A DNA stretch of 64,000 nucleotides from Clostridium sp. KNHs214 (GTDB lineage Bacteria > Bacillota > Clostridia > Clostridiales > Clostridiaceae), in contig NZ_JQMW01000014.1 in NCBI RefSeq assembly GCF_000744935.1, positions 167,839 through 231,838 of the forward strand, written 5' to 3'. The notes under the pieces are model-generated. The model saw only the letters and a program-made list of their open reading frames with translations, did no database searches and had not been told where the DNA came from. Shown in pieces: positions 37,638 to 46,293 of the stretch. Each line of letters begins with the position of its first letter. The stretch's first letter is position 1. The translations under genes were made by a program, and so were the position numbers.

Positions 37638-37825
37638 TTGTATTTGTTATAATTTCGCCATATTTTCGTAACTAATAATTCACCATTTTCTTTAAATTAT
37701 ATAATATAATTTTATATAGAATATACCTTAATTTAACTAAATTTTTTTGTCTATATAAATTTTATTTAAATTGATCTCATAACTTTAATTTTTATAAAAA
37801 ACTCTATAGTAGGAGGTGCCTTTAT

Positions 37826-38542
37826 TTGAAAAAGTTAGTTAAAATCCCTATCGTTTTATGTATTATCGCTATAATATTTTCTTTTTTTATTTTTAAAAAC
37901 CAAAATAATTCTTCTATTAAAAATCCTATTGTTAAAATTCCTTTAAAAAAAGTAAAAGTACCAGAGGAATATGAAATGGTAGATAAAAACAAAAATGATG
38001 TTTTTGACCCCATAGATTTAGTAAATGCCGCTAGAGAAGAAGCTAAAAATAAGACAAAATATAAAAGTGCTTATTATGTGGGAGGATATCCTCCAAAAGG
38101 AGAAGGTGTTTGCACTGATGTGATTTGGAGAGCGTTTAATGGTGCTGGCATAGATTTAAAACAAATGGTGGATAAAGATATACAGGACTATTTAAAAGAT
38201 TATCCTAGGGTAAAAAACGCCCCTGACCCTAATATAGATTTCAGAAGAGTTCCAAACCTTAACGTATTTTTTCAAAGACATGCTTTGAGTTTAACCAAAG
38301 AGGTGAAACCATTTAATATAGATAATTTAAGACAGTGGCAACCTGGAGACATAGTGGTCTTTTTAGAACCTTATGAGCATATCGGTATTATCTCGAATAA
38401 GCGAGGCAAGGATGGTGTGCCATACATAATACACAACAGCAATCCCCACGCCAGTGAAGTTCGAAACTTTAATTTATGGCGAGCTAAAGTGGCAGGACAC
38501 TATAGATGGAGGTTTAGTGATAAGGCACATTCAAAAAAATAA
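37826..38542 (+). CDS. DUF1287 family protein (NlpC/P60-like), membrane-anchored
   Basis: A 238-residue protein with one N-terminal membrane segment (residues 6-24) and a DUF1287 domain outside the cell. DUF1287 is a papain-like fold related to NlpC/P60. The candidate catalytic cysteine is in GEGVCTDVIWRAF and the histidine in YEHIGIISN, followed by IIHNSNPHASE. It may act on peptidoglycan; the substrate is unknown. Translation starts at TTG (37826-37828) with AGGAGGTG seven bases upstream. It is convergent with a second NlpC/P60-type gene. Confidence 0.88.
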   Translation: MKKLVKIPIVLCIIAIIFSFFIFKNQNNSSIKNPIVKIPLKKVKVPEEYEMVDKNKNDVFDPIDLVNAAREEAKNKTKYKSAYYVGGYPPKGEGVCTDVIWRAFNGAGIDLKQMVDKDIQDYLKDYPRVKNAPDPNIDFRRVPNLNVFFQRHALSLTKEVKPFNIDNLRQWQPGDIVVFLEPYEHIGIISNKRGKDGVPYIIHNSNPHASEVRNFNLWRAKVAGHYRWRFSDKAHSKK

Positions 38543-38543
38543 A

Positions 38544-38602
38544 AAACCAAAGTTTTATTTTCTTTATCATTGGTGGTGAATCTGAAAATAAAACTCTGGT
38601 TT
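38544..38602. terminator. Bidirectional terminator between two convergent cell-wall genes
   Basis: AAACCAAAGTTTTATTTTC pairs with GAAAATAAAACTCTGGTTT. The preceding TAAGGCACATTCAAAAAAAT (38521-38540) is a family B repeat end that overlaps the last codons of the DUF1287 gene. Confidence 0.85.
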
Positions 38603-38616
38603 ATAAGCTTAATTTA

Positions 38617-39777
38617 TTATCTTATTCTTCTTGCAGCATAAAAGCTCCATATATTTGAAATTTTTACAACATCTCCAGTTTGAGGTGCATGTATCATTCG
38701 TCCATTTCCTACATACATCCCTACATGATGTCCGCTCGTGAATACTAAATCTCCCACTTGCAGTTGATTTCTTGGAACTGGTATACCAACATTTATCTGA
38801 TCATAAGTTGTTCTAGGAAGACTCACGCCTACCTTACCATAACTATACTGAACAAGACCTGAACAGTCAAAATTTGATGGTCCAGCCGCTCCATATACAT
38901 AAGCAGTATTTAAATGCTTCATTGCTTCATTCACAGCTGCAGCTCCCACTGAAGAACCTGGCACTACCACATTACTTGAACCAGAGTTTGAGTTTGAGCT
39001 TGAACTTGTATTTGAACCTGAATTGTTAGATCCACCTGCGTATCCGCCACCTCTTGATGGTCTATTTTGTGATGCCATAGCTAATTCTACTGCTCTTTTA
39101 GCATCTGCTAACATTTTTTCAGAGTTTTCAACTTTATCTTTATATTTGTTTTCTTCTTGTCTCCATTGTACTAGAACTTTTTCTTGTTCCTTTTTATTTG
39201 CATCCATTTTAGCTAACTTGTTTTCATTTTCTGATTTTAATGCTACAAGCTTTTGCTTTTCAGTGTCTAATGCTAACTTTTTACTATTTACTTCTTCTTT
39301 TTTAGCATCTAATTCACCTATTATTTTTTTATCACTAGTTACTATACTTTTTATCACATCTACTCTGCTTATTAAATCTGAAAAGCTCTCAGAATCTAAT
39401 AAAACTTCTACATAACTATCTGCACCATTTATATACATAGTTCTTACTCTTTGATTGTATATAGCCTGTTGCTTTTCCAACTCTTTTTTTGCTTCTTCTA
39501 ATTGCTTCTTTGTAGTTTCTATATTCTTTTCAGTGCTTGATATTTTATTTGTTATATTGCTACTTTCTCTCATTAAACCTTCTATTTTACTATCTAACTT
39601 TTGAATTTCTTCTTCTAAGTCTATTTTCTTTTTCTGTGCATTTTTTAAAGCATCCTTATTCTGCTGTAACTCCGCTTTTCTTTTATTAACTGTACTATTT
39701 GGAGTAGCCATTGCTGGTAGAGTTGTCCCCATTACGATTCCCGCAGCAACTAATACTGATATTATCTTCTTATTCAC
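38617..39777 (-). CDS. NlpC/P60 peptidoglycan endopeptidase with coiled coil (CwlO/PcsB-like)
   Basis: A secreted cell-wall hydrolase of 386 residues. After the signal peptide (cut near AMA-TPNS) comes a long coiled coil (about residues 30-235), a Ser/Asn/Gly linker and a C-terminal NlpC/P60 domain. The catalytic cysteine is in FDCSGLVQYSYGKVG and the histidine in SGHHVGMYVGNGRMIH. The coiled coil suggests control by FtsEX, as for CwlO and PcsB. I chose GTG at 39775-39777: GGGAGG is seven bases upstream of it but directly abuts the ATG two codons earlier. Confidence 0.92.
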   Translation of the reverse strand: MNKKIISVLVAAGIVMGTTLPAMATPNSTVNKRKAELQQNKDALKNAQKKKIDLEEEIQKLDSKIEGLMRESSNITNKISSTEKNIETTKKQLEEAKKELEKQQAIYNQRVRTMYINGADSYVEVLLDSESFSDLISRVDVIKSIVTSDKKIIGELDAKKEEVNSKKLALDTEKQKLVALKSENENKLAKMDANKKEQEKVLVQWRQEENKYKDKVENSEKMLADAKRAVELAMASQNRPSRGGGYAGGSNNSGSNTSSSSNSNSGSSNVVVPGSSVGAAAVNEAMKHLNTAYVYGAAGPSNFDCSGLVQYSYGKVGVSLPRTTYDQINVGIPVPRNQLQVGDLVFTSGHHVGMYVGNGRMIHAPQTGDVVKISNIWSFYAARRIR

Positions 39778-39970
39778 TCCCATTTCCTCCCTACTATAAA
39801 TTATTATAAAAAAACTTCTGTCGTCGTATATTCTAATCTAACTTCCTAAAGCTGTTGAATAATTTTTATAAATCTTCATATACTATAGTTAGTTGTGTAT
39901 TTTGCTCTTTACACTAAATCATATTTTTAATTATATCATTTATGAAATTTAAACTCAACGTTAAATTTGT

Positions 39971-40000
39971 AAAAAAGGGAATGTTAACATTTCCTTTTTT
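39971..40000 (-). terminator. Terminator after rsmI
   Basis: AAAAAAGGAAATGTTAACATTCCCTTTTTT is a near-perfect palindrome (one bulge) ending in T6, 10 bp past the rsmI stop codon. Confidence 0.85.
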
Positions 40001-40009
40001 AACCAAACA

Positions 40010-40855
40010 TTATAAATTCAATGAGTGCTTATAAATCTCTGACTTTGGTAAATTCCTATCTTTAGCCACTAATTTTATTGCTTCCTTCTTAGGCATCCCT
40101 TTTTCTATATACTTTTTAATATGCTCTTCTATAGTAATATATTCCCAAAGTTCCATTTTTTCCTTTTCTATATCCGCCTTATTTTTTCCTTCCAAAATAA
40201 GAACAAATTCCCCTTTGGGCATATTTTTCTCATAATACTCTATACTTTCCTCTAATGTAAACCTTAAAATTTCTTCATGCATCTTTGTTAATTCTCTACA
40301 TATAGATATTCTACGATTTCCCAAATTCTCCTTCAAAAATTCTAAAGTTTTTTTAAGCCTATGTGGTGCTTCATAGAATATAAGAGTTTCCTGTCTATCC
40401 TTTAAGTCTTCTAAAAATTCCCTTCTCTCTTTATTTTCTCTTGGAATAAATCCCTTAAAAATAAAAGATGATGTATCTAAGCCAGAATACACAAGAGCCG
40501 TTATAACCGCAGTAGCTCCTGGTATTACTTCAAATTCTATTCCCTCTTCTATGCATTTTTCCGCCACAACACTACCTGGATCTGATATACCCGGCATACC
40601 TGCATCTGTAACTAAAGCTATATTAATTCCATCCTTTAATTTATATATTATTTCGCTGCCTCTTTCCGCTTCATTGTACTTGTGATAACTTATCAGCGGC
40701 TTTTTTATGGAAAAATGATTTAATAGCTTTAATGTTTGTCTTGTATCCTCTGCTGCTATTAAATCTACATTTTTTAAAGTTTCTAAAGCCCTTAACGTTA
40801 TATCCGATAAGTTCCCTATTGGTGTCCCTACTAGGAACAACTTTCCTAAACTCAT
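40010..40855 (-). CDS. rsmI: 16S rRNA (cytidine-1402-2'-O)-methyltransferase RsmI
   Basis: RsmI methylates the ribose of C1402 in 16S rRNA with S-adenosylmethionine. The 281 residues show the family's LVGTPIGNLSDITLRALETL opening, AEDTRQTLKLLNHF, and the AdoMet-site block VTDAGMPGISDPG (about 82-94). GGGAGGATAAA precedes the ATG. It follows trmN6 by 15 bp; the pair and nearby abrB match the yabB-yabC-abrB order near the Bacillus origin. Confidence 0.97.
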   Translation of the reverse strand: MSLGKLFLVGTPIGNLSDITLRALETLKNVDLIAAEDTRQTLKLLNHFSIKKPLISYHKYNEAERGSEIIYKLKDGINIALVTDAGMPGISDPGSVVAEKCIEEGIEFEVIPGATAVITALVYSGLDTSSFIFKGFIPRENKERREFLEDLKDRQETLIFYEAPHRLKKTLEFLKENLGNRRISICRELTKMHEEILRFTLEESIEYYEKNMPKGEFVLILEGKNKADIEKEKMELWEYITIEEHIKKYIEKGMPKKEAIKLVAKDRNLPKSEIYKHSLNL

Positions 40856-40870
40856 TTTATCCTCCCTTTG

Positions 40871-41611
40871 TTATCTAATCCTTCCATAAATATCATCTAT
40901 TTCTTCTGTATAACTTCCATCTTCATTGTGTACATATAGAGGTTCATCCCATTTTAAAAATTTTCCTCCATCTCTCTGTCCTTCTACAAGAACTATATTA
41001 GGAGCTTTTCCTGCAGATGGATGTACCATTCTTATTCTCTTGGGTTCTATTTTATACTTTCTCATAAGTGTTACTATGTCCACAAGTCTATCCGGTCTAT
41101 GTACCATGTACATCCTGCCATTGTCCTTAAGCACATTTCTGCAGGCTTTTATTACATCTTCTAATGTGCAAAGTATCTCATGTCTAGCTATGGCATCCTT
41201 GTCTCTTAAATTAGTTATACCTGAATTTTTTAGTTTATAGGGTGGATTTACTGTTACTACATTAAATCTTCCTAAATTCTTCAAAAGCTCATTATCTTTT
41301 AAATCCCCATTTATAAACTCCATTTTCTCTTCTAATTTATTATAGCTTACAGATCTTATAGCCATTTCTACCATGTCCTGCTGTATTTCAACACCACATA
41401 TATACTGTGGCTTTCTTTTTCCTTCTATTATAAAAGGGATAATCCCTGTTCCACTGCACAAATCTATTACCCTATCTCTACTTTTAACTTTAGCAAAGTT
41501 GGCTAAAAGTACTGCATCTACTCCAAATCTAAAGCCTTCTTTTTTCTGTATAACACATAGACCACCTAATTGAAGATCATCTAAGGTTTCATCTTCTCTT
41601 ATTATACTCAT
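40871..41611 (-). CDS. tRNA1(Val) adenine-37 N6-methyltransferase-type enzyme
   Basis: A 246-residue AdoMet-dependent methyltransferase of the TrmN6/YabB type. Motif I is VIDLCSGTGIIPFIIE (about residues 45-60), and the catalytic NPPYK lies at about 122-126. It probably modifies A37 of a tRNA. The ATG has no clear ribosome site, so the start is less certain. It is directly upstream of rsmI. Confidence 0.92.
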   Translation of the reverse strand: MSIIREDETLDDLQLGGLCVIQKKEGFRFGVDAVLLANFAKVKSRDRVIDLCSGTGIIPFIIEGKRKPQYICGVEIQQDMVEMAIRSVSYNKLEEKMEFINGDLKDNELLKNLGRFNVVTVNPPYKLKNSGITNLRDKDAIARHEILCTLEDVIKACRNVLKDNGRMYMVHRPDRLVDIVTLMRKYKIEPKRIRMVHPSAGKAPNIVLVEGQRDGGKFLKWDEPLYVHNEDGSYTEEIDDIYGRIR

Positions 41612-41710
41612 ATTTTTATATAAACCGGCAGTTTATCTACTTTGTAAGCAAACAAACAATCCAGCATACTTCAATTCACCCTTTCATGTATTAATTTTAA
41701 CTCCCAAAAA

Positions 41711-41752
41711 CTCTTACTTCTTACCTCTTACTTTTTACTTCTTACTTCTTAC
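41711..41752. repeat. Tract of degenerate 7-bp repeats (TTCTTAC type)
   Basis: Six consecutive heptamers (CTCTTAC, TTCTTAC, CTCTTAC, TTTTTAC, TTCTTAC, TTCTTAC) ending 8 bp before the CorA stop codon. Same sequence type and same position relative to a minus-strand gene as 22704-22773. Confidence 0.92.
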
Positions 41753-41760
41753 CTTACCTC

Positions 41761-42702
41761 TTAAAACATATCTGTTTTTACAAGTATAAATGTAACTATA
41801 GAAGATATTCCTGCAATTAAAGCTAATACAAACCAAAAACCATGTGGTGAATTGGCAAAAGGAACATTTACATTCATACCAAACAATCCTGAAACCATAT
41901 TAGGAATTGACATTACTATAGTTATCGCCGCTAAAAATTTCATAACTATATTTAAGTTATTGGATATAACTGATGCAAAAGCGTCCATAGTCCCACTTAA
42001 TATATTGCTATATATATTACACATCTCTATAGCCTGCTTATTTTCTACTATTACATCTTCTAGAACATCCTTGTCTTCCTCATATTTTTGCATTATGGAT
42101 AATTTAAGCATTTTCTCTAAGGTTATTTCATTAGCCTTTAGTGATGTGGAAAAGTAAACAAGAGACTTCTCTAAAGCCAATAACTGAATTAATTCTTTAT
42201 TTTTCATTGACTTATGCAGTTTTTTCTCCACTAATAAGCTCTTTTTATCTATTTGCCTTAAATATATTAAATAATAATTAGCTATTCTATATAAAATCTG
42301 AAGTATAAATCTTGAGCGCTTAAAAGTATAAAAAGAACTGATCTTCTTTTCTGCAAAATCCTGCAGTATTCTACTATTCTTTAAGCAAACCGTTATTATT
42401 TCGTTTTGTGTGTGTATTATAGCAAGAGGGTATGTATCATAAGTAAGAGAATTATACTCCATTTCCGTAAAAGGAATATCGACTACTATAAGTATATTTT
42501 CCTCCAACTCTATTCTGGAAGTCTCTTCTTCATCTAGCGCCGCTTTCAAAACTTCTACTGGTGTTCCTGTCTTTTTGGAAACTAAAGCTATCTCTTCTTC
42601 TGATGGTGCCACCATATTTATCCAACAGCCATTTTCTATATGTTCAATTTCTTGTAATCCTTGATTTTCTAGTGATTTATATATAGAAATCATATTTCTC
42701 AC
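41761..42702 (-). CDS. CorA-family divalent cation transporter
   Basis: A 313-residue CorA-type channel for Mg2+ or related ions. The long N-terminal cytoplasmic funnel (residues 1-245) leads to two membrane segments at the end. The signature between them is GLFGMNVNVPFAN, a variant of the usual GMN loop. GGGGTGAGAAAT precedes the ATG. It is a single gene. CorA relatives also carry Co2+, Ni2+ or Zn2+, and the sequence does not decide which ion is used. Confidence 0.94.
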   Translation of the reverse strand: MRNMISIYKSLENQGLQEIEHIENGCWINMVAPSEEEIALVSKKTGTPVEVLKAALDEEETSRIELEENILIVVDIPFTEMEYNSLTYDTYPLAIIHTQNEIITVCLKNSRILQDFAEKKISSFYTFKRSRFILQILYRIANYYLIYLRQIDKKSLLVEKKLHKSMKNKELIQLLALEKSLVYFSTSLKANEITLEKMLKLSIMQKYEEDKDVLEDVIVENKQAIEMCNIYSNILSGTMDAFASVISNNLNIVMKFLAAITIVMSIPNMVSGLFGMNVNVPFANSPHGFWFVLALIAGISSIVTFILVKTDMF

Positions 42703-43028
42703 CCCTTGTTCTTAAACATTTCTTAAATATGTAATCATTATATTATAAACTTCTCTCTATGCTTTATCAAGTTAAACTTAATTTTGAAGGCCTTAGTCAT
42801 ATTTTAATATTATGAAAAATAAATCCCCAGTTAATATCTCATATATGAGATACCCCTAGGGATTAGAATTATATGAATATTAAACAAATATGTCTTGAGA
42901 ATAGAAGCTATGCATATTTTATTTTTAATATATTATATTTATCATTACTATAATATGTGACTAATATATTTTTTACCCATAACCATATAAAAAAGACCGC
43001 AAATGCGGTCTTTTTCCATAAGTAAATA
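42703..43028. other. Intergenic region between corA and the ferredoxin gene
   Basis: This 326-bp stretch has no gene. AATCCCC...GGGATT around an inner ATCTCATATATGAGAT (about 42820-42863) could fold, but no T run follows, so I do not call it a terminator. Confidence 0.5.
42990..43016 (-). terminator. Terminator after the ferredoxin gene
   Basis: AAAAAGACCGC-ATTT-GCGGTCTTTTT, with the T run on the minus strand, 13 bp past the stop codon. Confidence 0.95.
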
Positions 43029-43199
43029 TTATTCTTGAACTGGTGCTCCTACTGGACAAACGTTAGCACAGTTTCCACAATCAATACAAGTATCTGCATC
43101 TATAACGTATAGAGCATCTCCTTGGCTTATAGCGTTAACTGGACATTCTGAAGCACATGCTCCACAGCTTACACAAGCATCTGTAATTTTATATGCCAT
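43029..43199 (-). CDS. 2[4Fe-4S] ferredoxin, ribosome site supplied by intron splicing
   Basis: The classical 56-residue clostridial ferredoxin, the low-potential electron carrier for hydrogenase and pyruvate oxidation. Two cluster motifs are complete: C9, C12, C15, C19 and C38, C41, C44, C48, each ending in CP. The start is the ATG at 43197-43199, which gives the standard MAYKITDACVSCG. No Shine-Dalgarno sequence stands before this ATG in the DNA. AAGGAGGT lies 936 bp upstream, at the other edge of a group I intron, and splicing would place it nine bases before the ATG. An in-frame ATG six codons upstream lies inside the intron and is not expected in spliced mRNA. Confidence 0.96.
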   Translation of the reverse strand: MAYKITDACVSCGACASECPVNAISQGDALYVIDADTCIDCGNCANVCPVGAPVQE

Positions 43200-43208
43200 A
43201 GTAACACA

Positions 43209-44134
43209 CCGTTGCATAAAACTTATAAAAAGTTATAAATATATAAATTTTATTTACGTTATTTGTCACCAAATAACATTTCCTGTTCATAGAGTTCTAT
43301 TTTGAATAATTAATTATTCTACTCTAGCTGTTTAACTCTCCAAGGACTTAAATTCCCCCACAACGCAGGGTACACATTAGCATTATTTTTAGGTGATATT
43401 GTGCTAATTCTCACCTTCCTTTATAGTATTAGTATTCCCTATATTATTAGGTTTATACGCCAATAATATAAAGTGGTAAGTTTTTTAATTGGCAATGTAT
43501 TAAAATTAGTCATTGCATTATATATTTATAACTTCTTACAAGTTTTACGCATATTCACCTAGTATCGCTAATACTAGGCAGTTCTCAAAGTCTTGTAAAA
43601 CTCACGAACTTCTCATACTTTCATATGAGCGTAGACTATATCATCACCTAGATTAAATTGAAAATTTCCACTTGAAAATTATATTAAAATTATCAACTTT
43701 CAATTCTAAATTCTCAATTTTCAATTCCAAATTACTATAAGGTGTCCTCCACTTCCACTACCAATAGCTTGTAGTGTACTCCCATAACAGGATAGTCGTT
43801 GAAGTTTCCTCTTTTCGAAGCTTACCTGCTGATTGCCCATTATCGCAACCTAAGGGTTTTTAACCATAAGATTGTTGGCACTTAGGATTTAACCTTATGC
43901 TATCTAACTAATTTTTTCTGCTTTCGCAACTATCACGCCTAGGCCTTTTTCATCCTTACGTTGTAGTTTAGTTAGCTTTAGGGGTTTCCAGCAATTCAAA
44001 GGATTTTGGATGTATTTCATACATCTCTCCATGCTCTTTACGAACATGGGAGGCTGTCAACAATTTTCTAAGTTAAAAGTTATAAAACTTTACAGTGAAT
44101 TATAGCTTTTATAACTTATTTGTAACTGTTAGTT
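43209..44134 (-). ncRNA. Group I intron in the ferredoxin leader
   Basis: A 926-base group I intron, probably subgroup IA. On the minus strand the core is readable: P region GAATTGCTGGAAACCCC (43981-43997), Q AATCAGCAGGTAAG (43821-43834), R TTCAACGACTATCC (43790-43803) and S GATGATATAGTCTA (43632-43645). TTGCTG/CAGCAG form P4, CCC/GGG P5 and GACTAT/ATAGTC P7. P1 forms between the exon's GGAGGU and the guide GCCUCC (44049-44054), with the required U-G pair at the 5' splice site. ACA before the guide can pair with UGU at the 3' exon. The last 350 bases are closed by a 35-bp inverted repeat and hold no open frame. It resembles an IStron that has lost its transposase genes. P3 and P8 were not resolved. 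Confidence 0.88.
43688..43736. repeat. Tract of degenerate 7-bp repeats inside the intron
   Basis: Seven consecutive heptamers: AATTATC, AACTTTC, AATTCTA, AATTCTC, AATTTTC, AATTCCA, AATTACT. It lies between the R and S elements of the group I intron, in a peripheral loop. Confidence 0.85.
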
Positions 44135-44172
44135 ACCTCCTTAACATTTTGGACAATCATTATCCATTAATT

Positions 44173-44201
44173 ATTTTATCATGTTTCACTAAGTTTTTAA
44201 A
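44173..44201 (-). promoter_or_regulatory. Candidate promoter for the intron-ferredoxin transcript
   Basis: TTTAAA (44196-44201), 17 bp, TAAAAT (44173-44178) with TG one base before it (extended -10). It would start transcription about 30 bases before the 5' splice site. Confidence 0.5.
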
Positions 44202-44209
44202 GAAGATTT

Positions 44210-44413
44210 TTATATAACAGTGTATCCTAGTTTCTCTATACATTCCATCAACTCATCTTCATTTACAAAATAATCATCATATATTATTTCAACTTGAGAA
44301 TTTTCTTTGTTTATTTGGCAAGCCACTATACCCTCATTGTTTGCAATAGCGTTTTTAATTTTACTTACATCCTTACAAGTTCTCATTCCAGCAACTCTAA
44401 ATACAGATTTCAT
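44210..44413 (-). CDS. HMA-fold protein lacking the CxxC metal site
   Basis: A 67-residue protein with the ferredoxin-like fold of copper chaperones (CopZ, HMA domain): KSVFRVAGMRTCKDVSKIKN, GIVACQINKENSQVEIIYDD and LMECIEKLGYTVI. In CopZ the loop reads GMxCxxC; here it is GMRTCKDV, with a single cysteine, so copper binding in the usual way is unlikely. GGGGGTTTCAAA precedes the ATG. It is 11 bp downstream of ricT and 75 bp upstream of the intron in the ferredoxin leader. Confidence 0.8.
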   Translation of the reverse strand: MKSVFRVAGMRTCKDVSKIKNAIANNEGIVACQINKENSQVEIIYDDYFVNEDELMECIEKLGYTVI

Positions 44414-44424
44414 TTTGAAACCCC

Positions 44425-45330
44425 CTAGTCCTCTTTGAATAGCTCTTTAATTATTTTCCTGTCCTCTTCATCTTGGATTTCTATATCTATTTCTTCTTCC
44501 TTAACTACATCTTCATAATCACCAGATATAAGCTTTGTTTCCTTAATAGGTACTTCCCTTATAGTTTCTTCACCATCTATTTTTATTTTTATCTTAACAG
44601 ACTCTTTTACTACACTATTTCCTAAAACTTCGCCTTCCCCATAAGGTGTATCTACTACAGACCCTACCTTTGGTAATTTTCTTCTTATTTCTTCATAATT
44701 TTCTTGCTCATAATTTAAGCAGCACATAAGTCTTCCACATATGCCTGATATTTTGGATGGATTTAAAGAGAGGTTTTGTTCTTTTGCCATTCTTATGGAC
44801 ACGGGTTCAAAATCACCTAGAAATGAAGAACAGCATAGAGGTCTACCACAAGGACCAAGTCCCCCTATCATTTTAGCTTCATCCCTTACACCTATTTGTC
44901 TTAATTCAATCCTTGTTCTAAATACCGATGCCAAATCTTTGACTAATTCTCTAAAGTCCACTCTTCCTTCTGCTGTAAAATAAAATATAACTTTATTATT
45001 ATCAAAGGTATATTCAACATCTATAAGTTTCATATATAAATTATGTTTTTCTATTTTTTCAACGCATATTGGGAAAGCTTCTTCTTCTTTCCTTTTGTTT
45101 TCAGCGTTTTTTTCTATATCTATCTTATCAGCCTTTTTTATTACACATTTTAATGGAGCTACAATTTTATCTTCACTTATCTCTCTATTTGCTATTACAC
45201 ATTCTCCGAACTCTATACCTCTGGCAGTTTCAACCAAAACCTTGTCTTCAACATTTAGTTGTAATCCCGCTGGATCGAAATAATATATCTTACCTGCCTT
45301 TCTAAAACGCACTCCTATAACTGTTACCAT
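44425..45330 (-). CDS. ricT: PSP1-domain protein RicT (YaaT)
   Basis: RicT is part of the Y-complex (RicA/F/T), which in Bacillus speeds Spo0A phosphorylation and guides RNase Y in mRNA maturation. The 301 residues carry the PSP1 domain and the cluster-binding cysteines GGLGPCGRPLCCSSFLG and SGICGRLMCCLNYE. CAGGAGGTTTAGC precedes the ATG, lying within the end of holB, from which it is separated by one base; the two are translationally coupled. Confidence 0.96.
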   Translation of the reverse strand: MVTVIGVRFRKAGKIYYFDPAGLQLNVEDKVLVETARGIEFGECVIANREISEDKIVAPLKCVIKKADKIDIEKNAENKRKEEEAFPICVEKIEKHNLYMKLIDVEYTFDNNKVIFYFTAEGRVDFRELVKDLASVFRTRIELRQIGVRDEAKMIGGLGPCGRPLCCSSFLGDFEPVSIRMAKEQNLSLNPSKISGICGRLMCCLNYEQENYEEIRRKLPKVGSVVDTPYGEGEVLGNSVVKESVKIKIKIDGEETIREVPIKETKLISGDYEDVVKEEEIDIEIQDEEDRKIIKELFKED

Positions 45331-45331
45331 G

Positions 45332-46276
45332 CTAAACCTCCTGTAATTTAAGTAGCATCATTTGAAAAATCAATGATGAATTAACATTTTTACGTAAGCC
45401 ATCTATTGCAGATCCTATTATATCTATAATATCATTTAATTTTATATATGAAAATACATTGGCCAATTCTTGTACATTTTTAATTTTATCCTTATTTATT
45501 ATAAGTTCCCTATTACCTGTTTCTTTAAAAATCATAGCATCTCTTACAAAAGTTAAGCCGCAATTTAGAACCTCTTCCCAATCTTCTTTATACTTATTAA
45601 AGAAATTTTCATATTCTAATGCTTTTAATTCATCTACTTTCGTTATAGCAATAAGAATTTGCAGAATTCCATCTCTTATATAGTGAAAATCCTTATCTTC
45701 AACAAATTTTTCAGCTCTCCCTGGTATTCCTGCACTAAATGCTACTACCGCATCTACCTGTTCTATATTTAAATCCTTATACTCTCTAAGGACAAATTTT
45801 CTAATTTCACCTTCACCTAAAGCTCTCAATGTATGTATTTGACACCTGGATTTTATGGTTTCTAGTATTACCTGTGGCTTATCGCAGAGGAGAATTATAA
45901 ATACACCCTTAGGAGGCTCCTCTATAGTTTTTAACAAAGCATTTTGAGCCTGTTCAGTCATTTTATGTGCCTGGTATACTATTACTACTTTTTTATCACC
46001 TTCATAAGGCTTCTTATTTATTTCTTCTATAAGCTGTCTTATATGATCTACTTTCAGTGACTTTTCATTGTTAGGTATTTTCCACTGAATTATATCTGGA
46101 TACTCAATATCCTTAGTTTTTCCTAGAATTTTAAGAGCCATAGCCTTAGCTATGGTGCTCTTTCCTATTCCATCTTCTCCTATTATAAGATGGGCATGAG
46201 ATAACATTCCCTTTTCTATAGCCCGCATCATTTGTTTCTTTATACTCTCATGCCCAATTATTTCTTCAAAACTCAT
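45332..46276 (-). CDS. holB: DNA polymerase III delta' subunit
   Basis: The clamp-loader delta' subunit. The 314 residues open with SFEEIIGHESIKKQMMRAIE, followed by the Walker-like HAHLIIGEDGIGKSTIAKAM, and the SRC motif in IKSRCQIHTLRALGEGE. A zinc motif such as that of DnaX is absent, as expected for delta'. GGAGGTAACTA precedes the ATG. It is 17 bp after darA; the yaaR gene that lies between these two in Bacillus is missing here. Confidence 0.95.
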   Translation of the reverse strand: MSFEEIIGHESIKKQMMRAIEKGMLSHAHLIIGEDGIGKSTIAKAMALKILGKTKDIEYPDIIQWKIPNNEKSLKVDHIRQLIEEINKKPYEGDKKVVIVYQAHKMTEQAQNALLKTIEEPPKGVFIILLCDKPQVILETIKSRCQIHTLRALGEGEIRKFVLREYKDLNIEQVDAVVAFSAGIPGRAEKFVEDKDFHYIRDGILQILIAITKVDELKALEYENFFNKYKEDWEEVLNCGLTFVRDAMIFKETGNRELIINKDKIKNVQELANVFSYIKLNDIIDIIGSAIDGLRKNVNSSLIFQMMLLKLQEV

Positions 46277-46293
46277 TAGTTACCTCCAAAGAC

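Noticed and set aside
43209..44134. Group II intron or T-box leader as explanation of the structured region before the ferredoxin gene
   Set aside because: No domain V or reverse transcriptase and no T-box sequence; P, Q, R, S and P1 fit a group I intron.
44135..44209. A c-di-GMP riboswitch in front of the group I intron, as in C. difficile
   Set aside because: Only about 75 bases separate the intron from the upstream stop codon, and none of the GEMM motifs is visible.
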